64,000 bases of DNA, taken from assembly GCA_963665595.2 (NCBI GenBank), contig CAXXJK010000004.1, positions 248,001-312,000 on the forward strand, written 5' to 3'. Every line of letters begins with the position of its first letter. The first letter of the stretch is position 1. A program made the translations under genes and the position numbers. Positions 53,662-62,682 of this stretch are shown here, in pieces. The notes under the pieces were generated by a model. That model saw nothing but the letters and a program-made list of their open reading frames with translations. It was not told where the DNA came from and did no database searches. The stretch comes from G963665595 sp963665595. Its GTDB lineage: Bacteria > Actinomycetota > Coriobacteriia > Coriobacteriales > CADBOM01.

Positions 53662-56434
53662 TTGTTCCCTCCTGCCTTGGCAGGGTGCATACGAAAACAG
53701 AACCAGAAGGGACATTGTCTTCGACCTTGATCGTACCACCGTGAGCTTCCACTATACACTTACAGAGAAACAGACCAAAGCCCGAACCACGATGTCTATC
53801 TGCAAAACCACTGGTATAAAACATATCAAATATTTTGAGTTTCTCGGCATCAGGAATGCCTGGTCCATCATCAGCAACAGATATCTCGACAAACGATGAT
53901 TGCCCTATTGCTGACACCATGATATGAGAACCACGAGGAGTATATTCGATAGCATTGTTTACCAGATTGATGATAACCTGAATAATAAGCCTCGAGTCCA
54001 TGCGCGCCATAAGATATTCATCGATAGGAGCTACCTCCACATTATGTTCGAGACTTCTCCGATCAACGTGGGCCAGAGCTTCGTTAATAACATCGACGAC
54101 AACCTCAGGTGTAAAATCGATATGGATCGCACCTGTGCCCATGCGCGTTATGGCAAGCAGATTTTCAGTAAGATTGGTGAGCCACATCGAATCGTCGTAG
54201 ATGTCAAGACAGAGCTTTTCATATTGTTGCGTATCAAGCACGACGCGATTCTTCAAAAGCATGCTTGCGTTACCCGCAATAGCAGTCAACGGCGTGCGTA
54301 GATCATGAGAAACTGACTGCATAAGATTAGCTCTCAATTCTTCGCTCTTTGCTTTCGATAACGCAAGAGCCTCCTTCTTTCGTAGAAGGTTACGCTCAAT
54401 TACCAGACCGCATTCGTTGAGAATCGCAAGGCACAGATTGTTTTGATCTGCACTGAAATGGTCATGCTCAAGAACAATGCCGATAACTCCACAGACCGTA
54501 TCGATCCCCCGTATAGATAGGTACAGACATTCCGCCTCGTTGAGCGTTCCCGTTCCGGCACCGGCGTGACGATTGTTTTTAAAAACCCACTCAGCAACCG
54601 CACGCCCTTTCTCTGAAAGACATCGTGTTAACACCTTGGTTTCTTCAGAATCAACCGTGAAACGATACGATAATGCCTCTCGACTCGTATTCAATTCAAA
54701 TGAACTGCCAGACGCTCTCAAAGGAACTTCCAGTGCCCCTTCTCCTGCAGAGGCATCGACGATAAAGAGACGCGGAGCTGAAAGCTGACCCTCCGAAACG
54801 CTATAAAGAATTACGGATTTTCCAAAGAGCCTGACAATCTGAGCGGCACTCATCGTGAGAATATCATCCTCATTTTTGGCCTGCTGCAACTGACGGGTGG
54901 TGTTCAGCATGATACTCGTCTCGTAGGCTTTTTTAGTAGATGCCTTTTCTTGGATCTTAAGCTTTCCTGCCACGGTACTGGTGATAAATGCGGCGGCAAA
55001 CATGATAATGAATGTCACTGGATAACTACCATCGTATGCCTGGAGAGAAAAGAACGGCTCAGTGAAAAAGAAGTTGAACGCTAGCACGCTCAATGCTGAT
55101 GCAATAAAACTATACCAACGCGATCCCGCAGTAACCGCAATCGCTAAAACGGCAAGTATGTAGACCGTTATAATATTTGCGACGGAAAACCCTGCCTGCT
55201 GAAATATGAAGCCCACCAGTGTCGCACAGATCAAAAGGCCAGCAGTGATGCCGGCATCTTTCCAAGAGAGCAGCTCCTCGACATGCGCTACGCGGGGCTC
55301 TCGTCGTGCAGGAGCTTTCTCCTCAGCAACTATCACCAGATCAATATCTGGAGCTGTTTTCAGTAAGCGCCTCGGCAAAGAAGTTCGAATATTAGCATGC
55401 CATCGATTGCGCTCTTTACCCACAATAATTTTTGAAACTGAAGAAAATCGTGCAAATTCAAGCACTTGCTTTGATATGTCACTCCCCGAAATCTGACTGA
55501 CGTGTGCCCCCAGCTGCTCTGCCAGTTTTGTGTTGGCTTGTAACTGCTCTGTATTGATGTCTTTCCCGAGCACGTCTTCTACAACAACCGCACTGAAATC
55601 GGCATGGAATGCGCTTGCCAGATGCGAGGCCATGCGAATGACTTTTTGGTTGGCAGTCGACGAAGTAATACAGGCCAGTATATGTTCATCGGTAAAATAG
55701 CTACCGCCACGTCGAGCCCTTTTCGCCTTTTGATTCATATGATCAGCCGTGCGCCGCATAGCCATCTCGCGTAATGCCACCAAGTTGCTTTGAGAAAAGA
55801 AGTGACCCATCGCACGCTCAGCTTGATCTGGCCGATAGACCCGTCCCTCACTGAGGCGCTTGAGAAGGTCTTCTGGCTCGATATCTATGAGCTCAATCTT
55901 ATCTGCATCATCAAAAATGCGATCAGGAATACGTTCATGAACCAAAACGCCTGTTGTCGAGGCAACTATGTCATTGAGGCTTTCGACATGCTGAACGTTG
56001 AGCGTAGTGTACACATCGATGCCCGCCTCGAGCAACTCTTCAACATCTTGATAGCGCTTTTTATGACGACAGCCCGGCGTATTGGTATGAGCCAGCTCAT
56101 CGACCAGCATCAGTTGCGGCCGACGCGCCAGGGCTTCGTCGAGGTCAAGTTCGTGGAGCTCGACCCCTTGATAAGAAATATCGAGAGTTTTCAGACGTTC
56201 AAGGCCGCGCGCAAGCTTGATTGTCTGAGGACGATTATGAGGTTCCAGATAACCAACCACGACATCAATACCCCGACGTTTGGCAATATGCGCCGCTTTC
56301 AGCATGGCATACGTCTTGCCTACACCAGAAGCATAACCAAAAAATATTTTGAGATGCCCTTTTTCGCGCAGCTGTCTTTCCTCCGCTTCAACTGCGGCGA
56401 GCGCTTCGTCGGGAGTGCTGCGTTTATCGTACAA
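53651..56434 (-). CDS. kdpD: KdpD sensor histidine kinase
   Basis: 927 aa, as usual for KdpD. N-terminal KdpD domain with Walker A GYASGVGKTYAM and Walker-B-like MLVDELAHTNTPG, a Usp-like domain (~250-370), four TMs (DUF4118, ~395-500), a GAF-like region, a dimerisation helix with the phospho-accepting His in SVSHDLRTPLTA near residue 700, and the HATPase boxes NLVNNAIEYTP and DDGPGIP, GSGFGLFLCK. Senses K+ and ionic strength (and c-di-AMP through Usp in some Gram-positives). It follows kdpC by 62 bp. Confidence 0.95.
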   Translation of the reverse strand: MYDKRSTPDEALAAVEAEERQLREKGHLKIFFGYASGVGKTYAMLKAAHIAKRRGIDVVVGYLEPHNRPQTIKLARGLERLKTLDISYQGVELHELDLDEALARRPQLMLVDELAHTNTPGCRHKKRYQDVEELLEAGIDVYTTLNVQHVESLNDIVASTTGVLVHERIPDRIFDDADKIELIDIEPEDLLKRLSEGRVYRPDQAERAMGHFFSQSNLVALREMAMRRTADHMNQKAKRARRGGSYFTDEHILACITSSTANQKVIRMASHLASAFHADFSAVVVEDVLGKDINTEQLQANTKLAEQLGAHVSQISGSDISKQVLEFARFSSVSKIIVGKERNRWHANIRTSLPRRLLKTAPDIDLVIVAEEKAPARREPRVAHVEELLSWKDAGITAGLLICATLVGFIFQQAGFSVANIITVYILAVLAIAVTAGSRWYSFIASALSVLAFNFFFTEPFFSLQAYDGSYPVTFIIMFAAAFITSTVAGKLKIQEKASTKKAYETSIMLNTTRQLQQAKNEDDILTMSAAQIVRLFGKSVILYSVSEGQLSAPRLFIVDASAGEGALEVPLRASGSSFELNTSREALSYRFTVDSEETKVLTRCLSEKGRAVAEWVFKNNRHAGAGTGTLNEAECLYLSIRGIDTVCGVIGIVLEHDHFSADQNNLCLAILNECGLVIERNLLRKKEALALSKAKSEELRANLMQSVSHDLRTPLTAIAGNASMLLKNRVVLDTQQYEKLCLDIYDDSMWLTNLTENLLAITRMGTGAIHIDFTPEVVVDVINEALAHVDRRSLEHNVEVAPIDEYLMARMDSRLIIQVIINLVNNAIEYTPRGSHIMVSAIGQSSFVEISVADDGPGIPDAEKLKIFDMFYTSGFADRHRGSGFGLFLCKCIVEAHGGTIKVEDNVPSGSVFVCTLPRQEGTIDR

Positions 56435-56496
56435 CTAGGTTCCCCTTTCGCTGCCTCGGCCTCAGAACCGAAGGTATTCTCATGACTGATATACTT

Positions 56497-57102
56497 CTAC
56501 TGAGATATGCCGTCGAGGGCAAGGTTGACCTTCAGCACATTCACGACATCCTCACCGACAAACCCAAAAAGTTTAGATACGGTATGAGCGCGTATGATCT
56601 GCTCCACCGCGTCTGCACTAATACCTCGAACCCGCGCAATGCGCTCAACTTGATACTCAGCCGCCTGAACTGAGATGTATGGGTCAAGACCACTCCCAGA
56701 ACAGGTGATAAGATCGGCAGGAATAGAGGCGCTGTCAGCGTTGGCATCAGCATCTTTGATTTCAGAAACTCGGGCTGCAACAACGGCCGCGTATTGGCTG
56801 CTCACGGGACTCAGATTCAAGGGACCCGCATACATGAGTGCGCTTCCATCAGATGCTACATAGGTGAAGGTGTCCACCTTCATCATGCGCCCCCAGAGAT
56901 ACCCTTCGCCGGTAAAGTCCTGTCCGATGAGTTCAGATCCATACGTTGACTCGTCAACGGTAATGATACTCCCGTTACTCTGGTAAGGAAATGCAATCTG
57001 GGCTGCAAGAGTTACGATGCCCGTATAGATGACACCGCATAAGAGCATGAATATGAGGAGCGCCGTCATGCTTTTAACTATTGATTTGCCTATCGTCTTC
57101 AT
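56497..57102 (-). CDS. kdpC: KdpC, K+-transporting ATPase subunit C
   Basis: 201 aa. One N-terminal TM (LLIFMLLCGVIYTGIVTLAAQIAFP), a GSELIGQDFTGEGYLWGR segment (the conserved GS.LIGQ.F....YF..R), and the C-terminal SGSGLDPYISVQAAEYQVERIARVRG, diagnostic of KdpC. It stabilises the KdpFABC complex and assists ATP binding by KdpB. ATG 57102 is preferred to a TTG two codons upstream; GGAAAGG precedes. Confidence 0.95.
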   Translation of the reverse strand: MKTIGKSIVKSMTALLIFMLLCGVIYTGIVTLAAQIAFPYQSNGSIITVDESTYGSELIGQDFTGEGYLWGRMMKVDTFTYVASDGSALMYAGPLNLSPVSSQYAAVVAARVSEIKDADANADSASIPADLITCSGSGLDPYISVQAAEYQVERIARVRGISADAVEQIIRAHTVSKLFGFVGEDVVNVLKVNLALDGISQ

Positions 57103-57124
57103 AAACAATCTTTCCTTTCCGTTC

Positions 57125-59203
57125 CTAGATAAATCCGATTACGGTGAGGAACATATCGATAAGCTTGATACATATGAACGGTGCAACTATGCCACCAAGC
57201 CCGTATATCAAAAGGTTGCGTCGCAACAATACATGTGCGGGCCGTTCGCTGTAGCGCACGCCTTTGAGAGCCAGCGGGATAAGGGCGATAATGATGAGAG
57301 CGTTATATATAATCGCCGACAACACCGCACTCTGGGAACTCCTGAGACCCATGATATTGAGCGCCATCAAACCAGGGTATAAACTCATGAAAAGCGCGGG
57401 AACAATGGCAAAATACTTTGCTATATCGTTAGCGATTGAAAAGGTCGTCAGGCTTCCTCGCGTCATGAGCAGCTGTTTACCTATGTGAACAATCTCGATA
57501 AGCTTGGTTGGAGAAGAATCCAGGTCTATCATATTGCCCGCTTCTTTGGCCGCCTGAGTGCCGCTATTCATCGCAACGGCAACATCGGCCTGAGCAAGAG
57601 CTGGCGCGTCATTGGTCCCGTCTCCGGTCATAGCAACCAGATGACCCTGGGACTGAAACTCACGAATCATGGCAAGCTTTGCCTCAGGGGTAGCCTGCGC
57701 AAGAAAGTCATCAACGCCCGCCTCGGCAGCAATTGCCGCCGCTGTGATGGGGTTGTCTCCCGTTATCATGATGGTTTTGATACCCATCTTGCGGAGATCA
57801 TTGAATTTTTCCTTGATACCGTTTTTGACGATATCCTTCAGGTGAACGACGCCGAGTATCTGATGATCTCGAGTAATCACGAGGGGGGTTCCCCCCTGTT
57901 CAGATATACTTCTCACCGCTTCGGCACACTCAACGGGGTACTCTCCCCGCGCCGCTACTACATAGTCTTGTATAGCATCGGCAGCACCCTTGCGTATCTC
58001 GACACCTTCAAAATCGATACCACTCATACGGGTTGACGCGCTAAAGGGAACAAACCGTACGTCCTTCCCCGTAAAATCTATCTCACGCAGACCAAACTGA
58101 CTTTTTGCAAGCGTCACGATACTGCGACCCTCCGGCGTTTCGTCAGCAATCGAAGAGAGTTGCGCGGCACGAGCCAACTCTTCGGCAGATGTCGTGCCAA
58201 CGGTCACAAATTCACACGCCTGACGATTACCCAGCGTGATCGTCCCGGTCTTGTCGAGCATGAGAATGTCCACGTCACCTGCTGCCTCGATAGCTCTTCC
58301 GCTCATAGCGAGAACATTCTTGCGATTAAGCCGAGACATGCCAGCAATGCCAATTGCTGAGAGCAGGGCGCCGATGGTGGTGGGAATAAGACAAACCAGA
58401 AGCGCAATCAGCGTGGTGACAGAAGTCGGGTTGGCCACCCCTGCCTGCCGAGCACTGAAATCTGCATATGTCCAAAGAGCAACAGTGACCAGAACAAAGA
58501 TGATAGTGAGAGCGATGAGAAATATCTCAAGTGCAATCTCGTTAGGGGTCTTCTTGCGCGATGCGCCTTCAACCATCGCGATCATCTTATCGAGAAAACT
58601 CTGGCCCTCCTCGCTTGTGACCCGTATGATCAGATGATCCGACAAGATGGTGGTGCCCCCAGTAACAGAGCTGCGGTCTCCCCCACTTTCCCGTATAACA
58701 GGAGCTGATTCTCCGGTTATGGCACTCTCGTCAACAGAGGCGGTGCCTTCAACGACCTCGCCGTCGGCGGGAATCTGTTCCCCCGCCCAAACGATTACCA
58801 GATCGCCCTTCTTTAGGAGCGGCGACGCGACGAGTTCGACACTTTCGGGCTTATCCACTGCAGGAATTCTCTTTGCCTCAACATCGCTCCTACTGGCACG
58901 CAAGGTGTCGGCCTGTGCCTTCCCACGGCTTTCGGCGATAGATTCGGCAAAATTTGCAAAGAGCACGGTAAACCATAGAATCAGAGCAATTGCACACATA
59001 TAACCAGCAGGTGCGTCGCTGAAACCAAAAAACGAAAGCACAAACAAACCGGTCGTAATAATCGCACAGACAAACACGATGAGCATGACGGGATTTCTGA
59101 CCTGCACGCGCGGATCGAACTTCGCGAAGGAATCCTTTATGCTGCTGATGATAAGAGTTTTGTTAACAAAAGAAGCTTCTTGTGATTGAGTCATCTCGGA
59201 CAC
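57125..59203 (-). CDS. kdpB: KdpB, K+-transporting P-type ATPase subunit B
   Basis: 692 aa. The P-type motif DKTGTITLGN contains the phosphorylated Asp; DGEVVEGTASVDESAITGESAPVI is the actuator TGES loop, ITGDNPITAAAIA and MTGDGTNDAPALAQADVAVAMN are the P-domain motifs. It hydrolyses ATP and drives K+ translocation together with KdpA. The start is a GTG directly after the kdpA stop at 59203, or an ATG at 59194. Confidence 0.97.
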   Translation of the reverse strand: MSEMTQSQEASFVNKTLIISSIKDSFAKFDPRVQVRNPVMLIVFVCAIITTGLFVLSFFGFSDAPAGYMCAIALILWFTVLFANFAESIAESRGKAQADTLRASRSDVEAKRIPAVDKPESVELVASPLLKKGDLVIVWAGEQIPADGEVVEGTASVDESAITGESAPVIRESGGDRSSVTGGTTILSDHLIIRVTSEEGQSFLDKMIAMVEGASRKKTPNEIALEIFLIALTIIFVLVTVALWTYADFSARQAGVANPTSVTTLIALLVCLIPTTIGALLSAIGIAGMSRLNRKNVLAMSGRAIEAAGDVDILMLDKTGTITLGNRQACEFVTVGTTSAEELARAAQLSSIADETPEGRSIVTLAKSQFGLREIDFTGKDVRFVPFSASTRMSGIDFEGVEIRKGAADAIQDYVVAARGEYPVECAEAVRSISEQGGTPLVITRDHQILGVVHLKDIVKNGIKEKFNDLRKMGIKTIMITGDNPITAAAIAAEAGVDDFLAQATPEAKLAMIREFQSQGHLVAMTGDGTNDAPALAQADVAVAMNSGTQAAKEAGNMIDLDSSPTKLIEIVHIGKQLLMTRGSLTTFSIANDIAKYFAIVPALFMSLYPGLMALNIMGLRSSQSAVLSAIIYNALIIIALIPLALKGVRYSERPAHVLLRRNLLIYGLGGIVAPFICIKLIDMFLTVIGFI

Positions 59204-59205
59204 AC

Positions 59206-60882
59206 CTAACCAATCGCCTGGAAATAGTCTGCAAGGGGGCCCAACGCAAGCGCAGGAAAGAAGCTTAGAGCGCCTACGATGAGAATGATCAATATGAGCA
59301 AGCCGGCAAATAAGGGGCTGGTCGTTGAGAGAGTCCCCGTAGACACCGCCACGTTCTTCTTAGTTGCAAGATTTTCAGCGAGCGCAAGCGTAGCGGCTAT
59401 CGGAATGAATCGTGCGCCTATCATACAGAGCGCCAACGAGACATTCAAAAAGACCGTGTTTGCACTAAGGCCGGCAAAGGATGAGCCGTTATTGGCACTT
59501 GCAGAGGTATATGCATACAGTAACTCCGTGAATCCATGTGGGCCGCTGTTGGCCAAGTTATCAGCCATTCCAGGAACAAGACAGGCGACACTACTTCCTA
59601 TCAATGCAAAGACCGGCGTAGCAAGGCATATAACTACCGCCATCTTCATATCAAACGGTTCGATCTTTTTGCCCAAGAACTCAGGCGTACGGCCCACCAT
59701 GAGGCCCGCTATGAATACGGTAAGAATGACAAACCCCAACAAAGTATAGAGGCCGCATCCAACACCGCCAAAGACAACCTCGCCGAGCATCATAAGCACC
59801 AGAGAGATCATGCCGCCCAGAGGAGTAAGACTATCCAACATCGTATTCACTGACCCATTGCTTGTCGCTGTCGTCGCGACCGCCCAGAACGAGGAATTTG
59901 AAACTCCCAGGACTGATTCTTTGCCCTCCATATTCCCCGTTTCAAAGATGACCATCATGGCCAAAGATGCCATAAGAACCAGCAACATCGCTATAAAAAG
60001 GGTAATCCCCTGCTTTCTATTACCGATGACACGTCCAAAGGTAAAGCAGAGCGCCATCGGAATCAGTAATATTGAAAGCATCTCGAGCAGATTGCTCAGT
60101 GCGGTCGGGTTCTCGAAGGGATGAGCTGAGTTTGCCCCGAAAAACCCTCCACCATTTGAGCCCAGCTGCTTGATAGCTATCTGGCTCGCAGCAGGGCCTC
60201 CAGGAATAAACTCTCCGTAGACAGCAGTACCATCATCAGTGATGACTGGCTCAATAAGTTGTGCTTCGCTTGCCGCATTGAAATTCTGGATCACCCCTTG
60301 GGAAACCAATGCCATAGATAACATGAGCGCGAGAGGAATCAGCACATACAGTATAATGCGCGTCAGATCTACCCAGAAATTACCTAAGCCTTCGTTTTGA
60401 GTGCGAACAAATCCCCGTATCAAGGCGAAGAGCACGGCAATGCCCACCCCTGCGGAGACAAAATTCTGAACGGTGAGACCAAAGGCCTGAGACAAATAGC
60501 TCAGCTGTGCTTCGCCACTGTATGCCTGCCAATTAGTGTTGGTAACAAAGCTTACCGCCGTATTAAACGCAAGATCCCAAGATAAACCTTCTACATTCTG
60601 AGGGTTACCCGGAAGGTAGGATTGGAAGATCAAAATGAGAAACAATATGATAAAGCTGACAAGACTAAAACATATGACCTGCAGCGCGTAGCTCTTCCAA
60701 CCCATTTCTTCATGAGGATGTATGCGCAGAACACGATATATTAGTGATTCGCACGGGCCCAAAATCTTTTTGAGAACAACATTTTCGCCCGACATCACTC
60801 TGCCGATATACCCCCCAAGTGGCCACGCGCAGAGTATCAACAAGGCAAAATACAATAGATATTCCATAAGCGTATTAGTCAT
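59206..60882 (-). CDS. kdpA: KdpA, K+-transporting ATPase subunit A
   Basis: 558 aa, ten TM helices. Pore/selectivity-filter segments typical of KdpA are visible: FVTNTNWQAYSGEAQLSYLSQ, QLGSNGGGFFGANSAHPFENPT (second filter), TATSNGSVNTMLDSLTPLGG and SASANNGSSFAGLS (fourth). It forms the K+-binding channel subunit. First gene of kdpABCDE on the minus strand. No kdpF reading frame was found between its start and 61205. Confidence 0.97.
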   Translation of the reverse strand: MTNTLMEYLLYFALLILCAWPLGGYIGRVMSGENVVLKKILGPCESLIYRVLRIHPHEEMGWKSYALQVICFSLVSFIILFLILIFQSYLPGNPQNVEGLSWDLAFNTAVSFVTNTNWQAYSGEAQLSYLSQAFGLTVQNFVSAGVGIAVLFALIRGFVRTQNEGLGNFWVDLTRIILYVLIPLALMLSMALVSQGVIQNFNAASEAQLIEPVITDDGTAVYGEFIPGGPAASQIAIKQLGSNGGGFFGANSAHPFENPTALSNLLEMLSILLIPMALCFTFGRVIGNRKQGITLFIAMLLVLMASLAMMVIFETGNMEGKESVLGVSNSSFWAVATTATSNGSVNTMLDSLTPLGGMISLVLMMLGEVVFGGVGCGLYTLLGFVILTVFIAGLMVGRTPEFLGKKIEPFDMKMAVVICLATPVFALIGSSVACLVPGMADNLANSGPHGFTELLYAYTSASANNGSSFAGLSANTVFLNVSLALCMIGARFIPIAATLALAENLATKKNVAVSTGTLSTTSPLFAGLLILIILIVGALSFFPALALGPLADYFQAIG

Positions 60883-61244
60883 GTTGTTCTCTTTCCGTTC
60901 ATGTTCCCCGCCTCCGAGCGCATTGTCCTCATAATTTTCTCGCCGCTTCTTTCATACGAAAATTGCAGCATTGATCTACCCTGCTTACGCTAGCAGAATA
61001 GGAATTACGATAGGATTAAGAACGGGGCTCTGACATTAGGAAGAAATTAAAATTGTTCTACCGTGCTCACGCGGCAGGTATGCATTTTTACTTTCATCTC
61101 ACCGTCCGGTAGCCTATACTACCAGGAAAAGGCTTATGCACGCTGCCCTGATGTGATGCATGATGAGACATAATACACCGTGAGAATGTCTCAACTCTTG
61201 CGAACATGATAGATGGCAAAACCTACCAGGAGGCTGAACCCCAT
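60883..61244. other. Divergent intergenic region between kdpA and the membrane-protein gene
   Basis: 362 bp without a gene that I can support. It contains ATAGGA twice, spaced 12 bp (GAATAGGAATTACGATAGGA, about 60999-61018), a possible activator site for kdp, and a TATACT box with GGTAG/CTACC around it near 61111-61126 ahead of the plus-strand gene. No riboswitch pattern was recognised. Confidence 0.35.
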
Positions 61245-62618
61245 ATGGTACAAAAACAAGACGAACAACGTGATGAATCTCAGAAAATAGCCCATACGGA
61301 GTTGATCGAAGAAGAAACCTCGGTAGTGTCAGAACAGGAATTGCCAACCCCCACCAGCGCAAAGGCAGTTCAGACAACCAAGAACACGGGGCACGTTCGT
61401 AACGCTTTTGCTCTCATCATCGCAGTAATCGTCATAATTCTTATAACAGTGAGCGTACCGGCGCTCTGGTTAAGAACTACTGTCGTAGATGCCGACCAAT
61501 GGGCTGCAACAGTTGCGCCTCTTGCCGACTCTCCTGCCATACAGAAAGCTGTATCCGCAAATGTATCGAGCGCCATCATCAACGCGCTGGATATGCAGGG
61601 AATCGCCGAGCAGTATCTGCCTGAAAAAGCACTACCTCTGGCGGCACCTATTGTCAGCGCCATGGAATCCATGATAGAGCAGCAGACCAGTTCATTGGTT
61701 GCTTCTTCTCAGTTCTCGGCATTATGGAGTACCGTCAGCAGCAGTGGGCACACGGCTCTTATAGCAGTCCTCTCCGGCACAGATAATGGAGGCGCCATCA
61801 GCAGCGCCAACGGTGCTATCACTCTTGACACCGGTGTAGTTATCGAGGCGGTCAAACAAGCACTGGTCGAACGAGGTTTTAAATTTGTTGCAGACATCCC
61901 CACCAGCTACCTCGACAAGAAGATCGTTCTCTATTCCTCGCCTCTTCTGGTACAAGCTCAAAGTGCTTTCAGCCTTTTGCAGAATGGTACGAGCGCCTTG
62001 GTGCTCATCACCCTCGTGCTTACCGCAGCAGCTGTCGCGCTGGGAAAGAATCGCCGTAAGGTCATACTTTGGATAGGCATGGGTACCTTCATGAGCATGC
62101 TGGTCTCGGTTCTTGTTATCAGTCTTGCCAAAGACCCTCTTATCGGTTCTCTTACCTCTCTTGATGCTACGGGAAAAGCCGCAGCCGCAGCCGCCTATGA
62201 CCTGATACTGTCATCTCTTGTCCAAGAGCAGCGCATAATCGCCCTCGTCGGTCTTTTTATCGGCATCGTGACAATCATCGTAGGTCGCCCGGTAATCAGA
62301 GCGCGCATCGATCAAGGCTTTGGCTATATAGCAGCCCACGACGGTTTCGGAACATTTTGCCAGTGGATAAGTAAGAGACAACGCGGATTTTTTGGAGGCG
62401 GATTTATCGTCGCGGGAGTTATTCTCCTTTTTTCGTTCTCGGGTACATGGAGTTTTCTCACCACCCTTGTCATCGTTCTCATCATCTGGCTTCTTCTCGT
62501 CAGCGGTATAGTCTATCTCGCGCATCTGACCGACAAAGTACGTGCGGCTGAAATGTCTCAGCACCCACAGACCGCCGAGACACCTACTGACGAAAACCCT
62601 AGCGACGGAGAAGAATAA
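61245..62618 (+). CDS. Actinobacterial-type integral membrane protein, function unknown
   Basis: 457 aa. A charged N-terminal ~55 residues, TM1 (~60-80), an extracytoplasmic helical domain with TTVVDADQWAATVAPLADSPAIQKAVS (a pattern found in many actinobacterial proteins of unknown function), and five or so more TMs in the second half, with an acidic Thr/Glu-rich tail. No enzyme motif. ATG 61245 has AGGAGG upstream; the earlier ATG at 61206 has none. Divergent from kdpA. Confidence 0.78.
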   Translation: MVQKQDEQRDESQKIAHTELIEEETSVVSEQELPTPTSAKAVQTTKNTGHVRNAFALIIAVIVIILITVSVPALWLRTTVVDADQWAATVAPLADSPAIQKAVSANVSSAIINALDMQGIAEQYLPEKALPLAAPIVSAMESMIEQQTSSLVASSQFSALWSTVSSSGHTALIAVLSGTDNGGAISSANGAITLDTGVVIEAVKQALVERGFKFVADIPTSYLDKKIVLYSSPLLVQAQSAFSLLQNGTSALVLITLVLTAAAVALGKNRRKVILWIGMGTFMSMLVSVLVISLAKDPLIGSLTSLDATGKAAAAAAYDLILSSLVQEQRIIALVGLFIGIVTIIVGRPVIRARIDQGFGYIAAHDGFGTFCQWISKRQRGFFGGGFIVAGVILLFSFSGTWSFLTTLVIVLIIWLLLVSGIVYLAHLTDKVRAAEMSQHPQTAETPTDENPSDGEE

Positions 62619-62621
62619 CAC

Positions 62622-62660
62622 AATTCGCCCCGAGCTAAGACATCTGGCTTCGGGGCGAAT
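62622..62660. terminator. Bidirectional hairpin between convergent genes
   Basis: ATTCGCCCCGAGC pairs with GCTTCGGGGCGAAT (one bulge), between convergent stops at 62618 and 62683. The stem is long and G+C-rich, but no clear T-run follows. Confidence 0.6.
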
Positions 62661-62682
62661 ATCTACACTATGATGCACCGTA

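Noticed and set aside
55790..56485. 231-residue plus-strand frame over kdpD
   Set aside because: Antisense to the strongly conserved KdpD N-terminal domain, no ribosome site, no domain.
60883..61205. c-di-AMP (ydaO-type) riboswitch ahead of kdp
   Set aside because: Considered because kdp is often controlled this way, but the conserved ydaO motifs could not be found on the kdpA leader strand.
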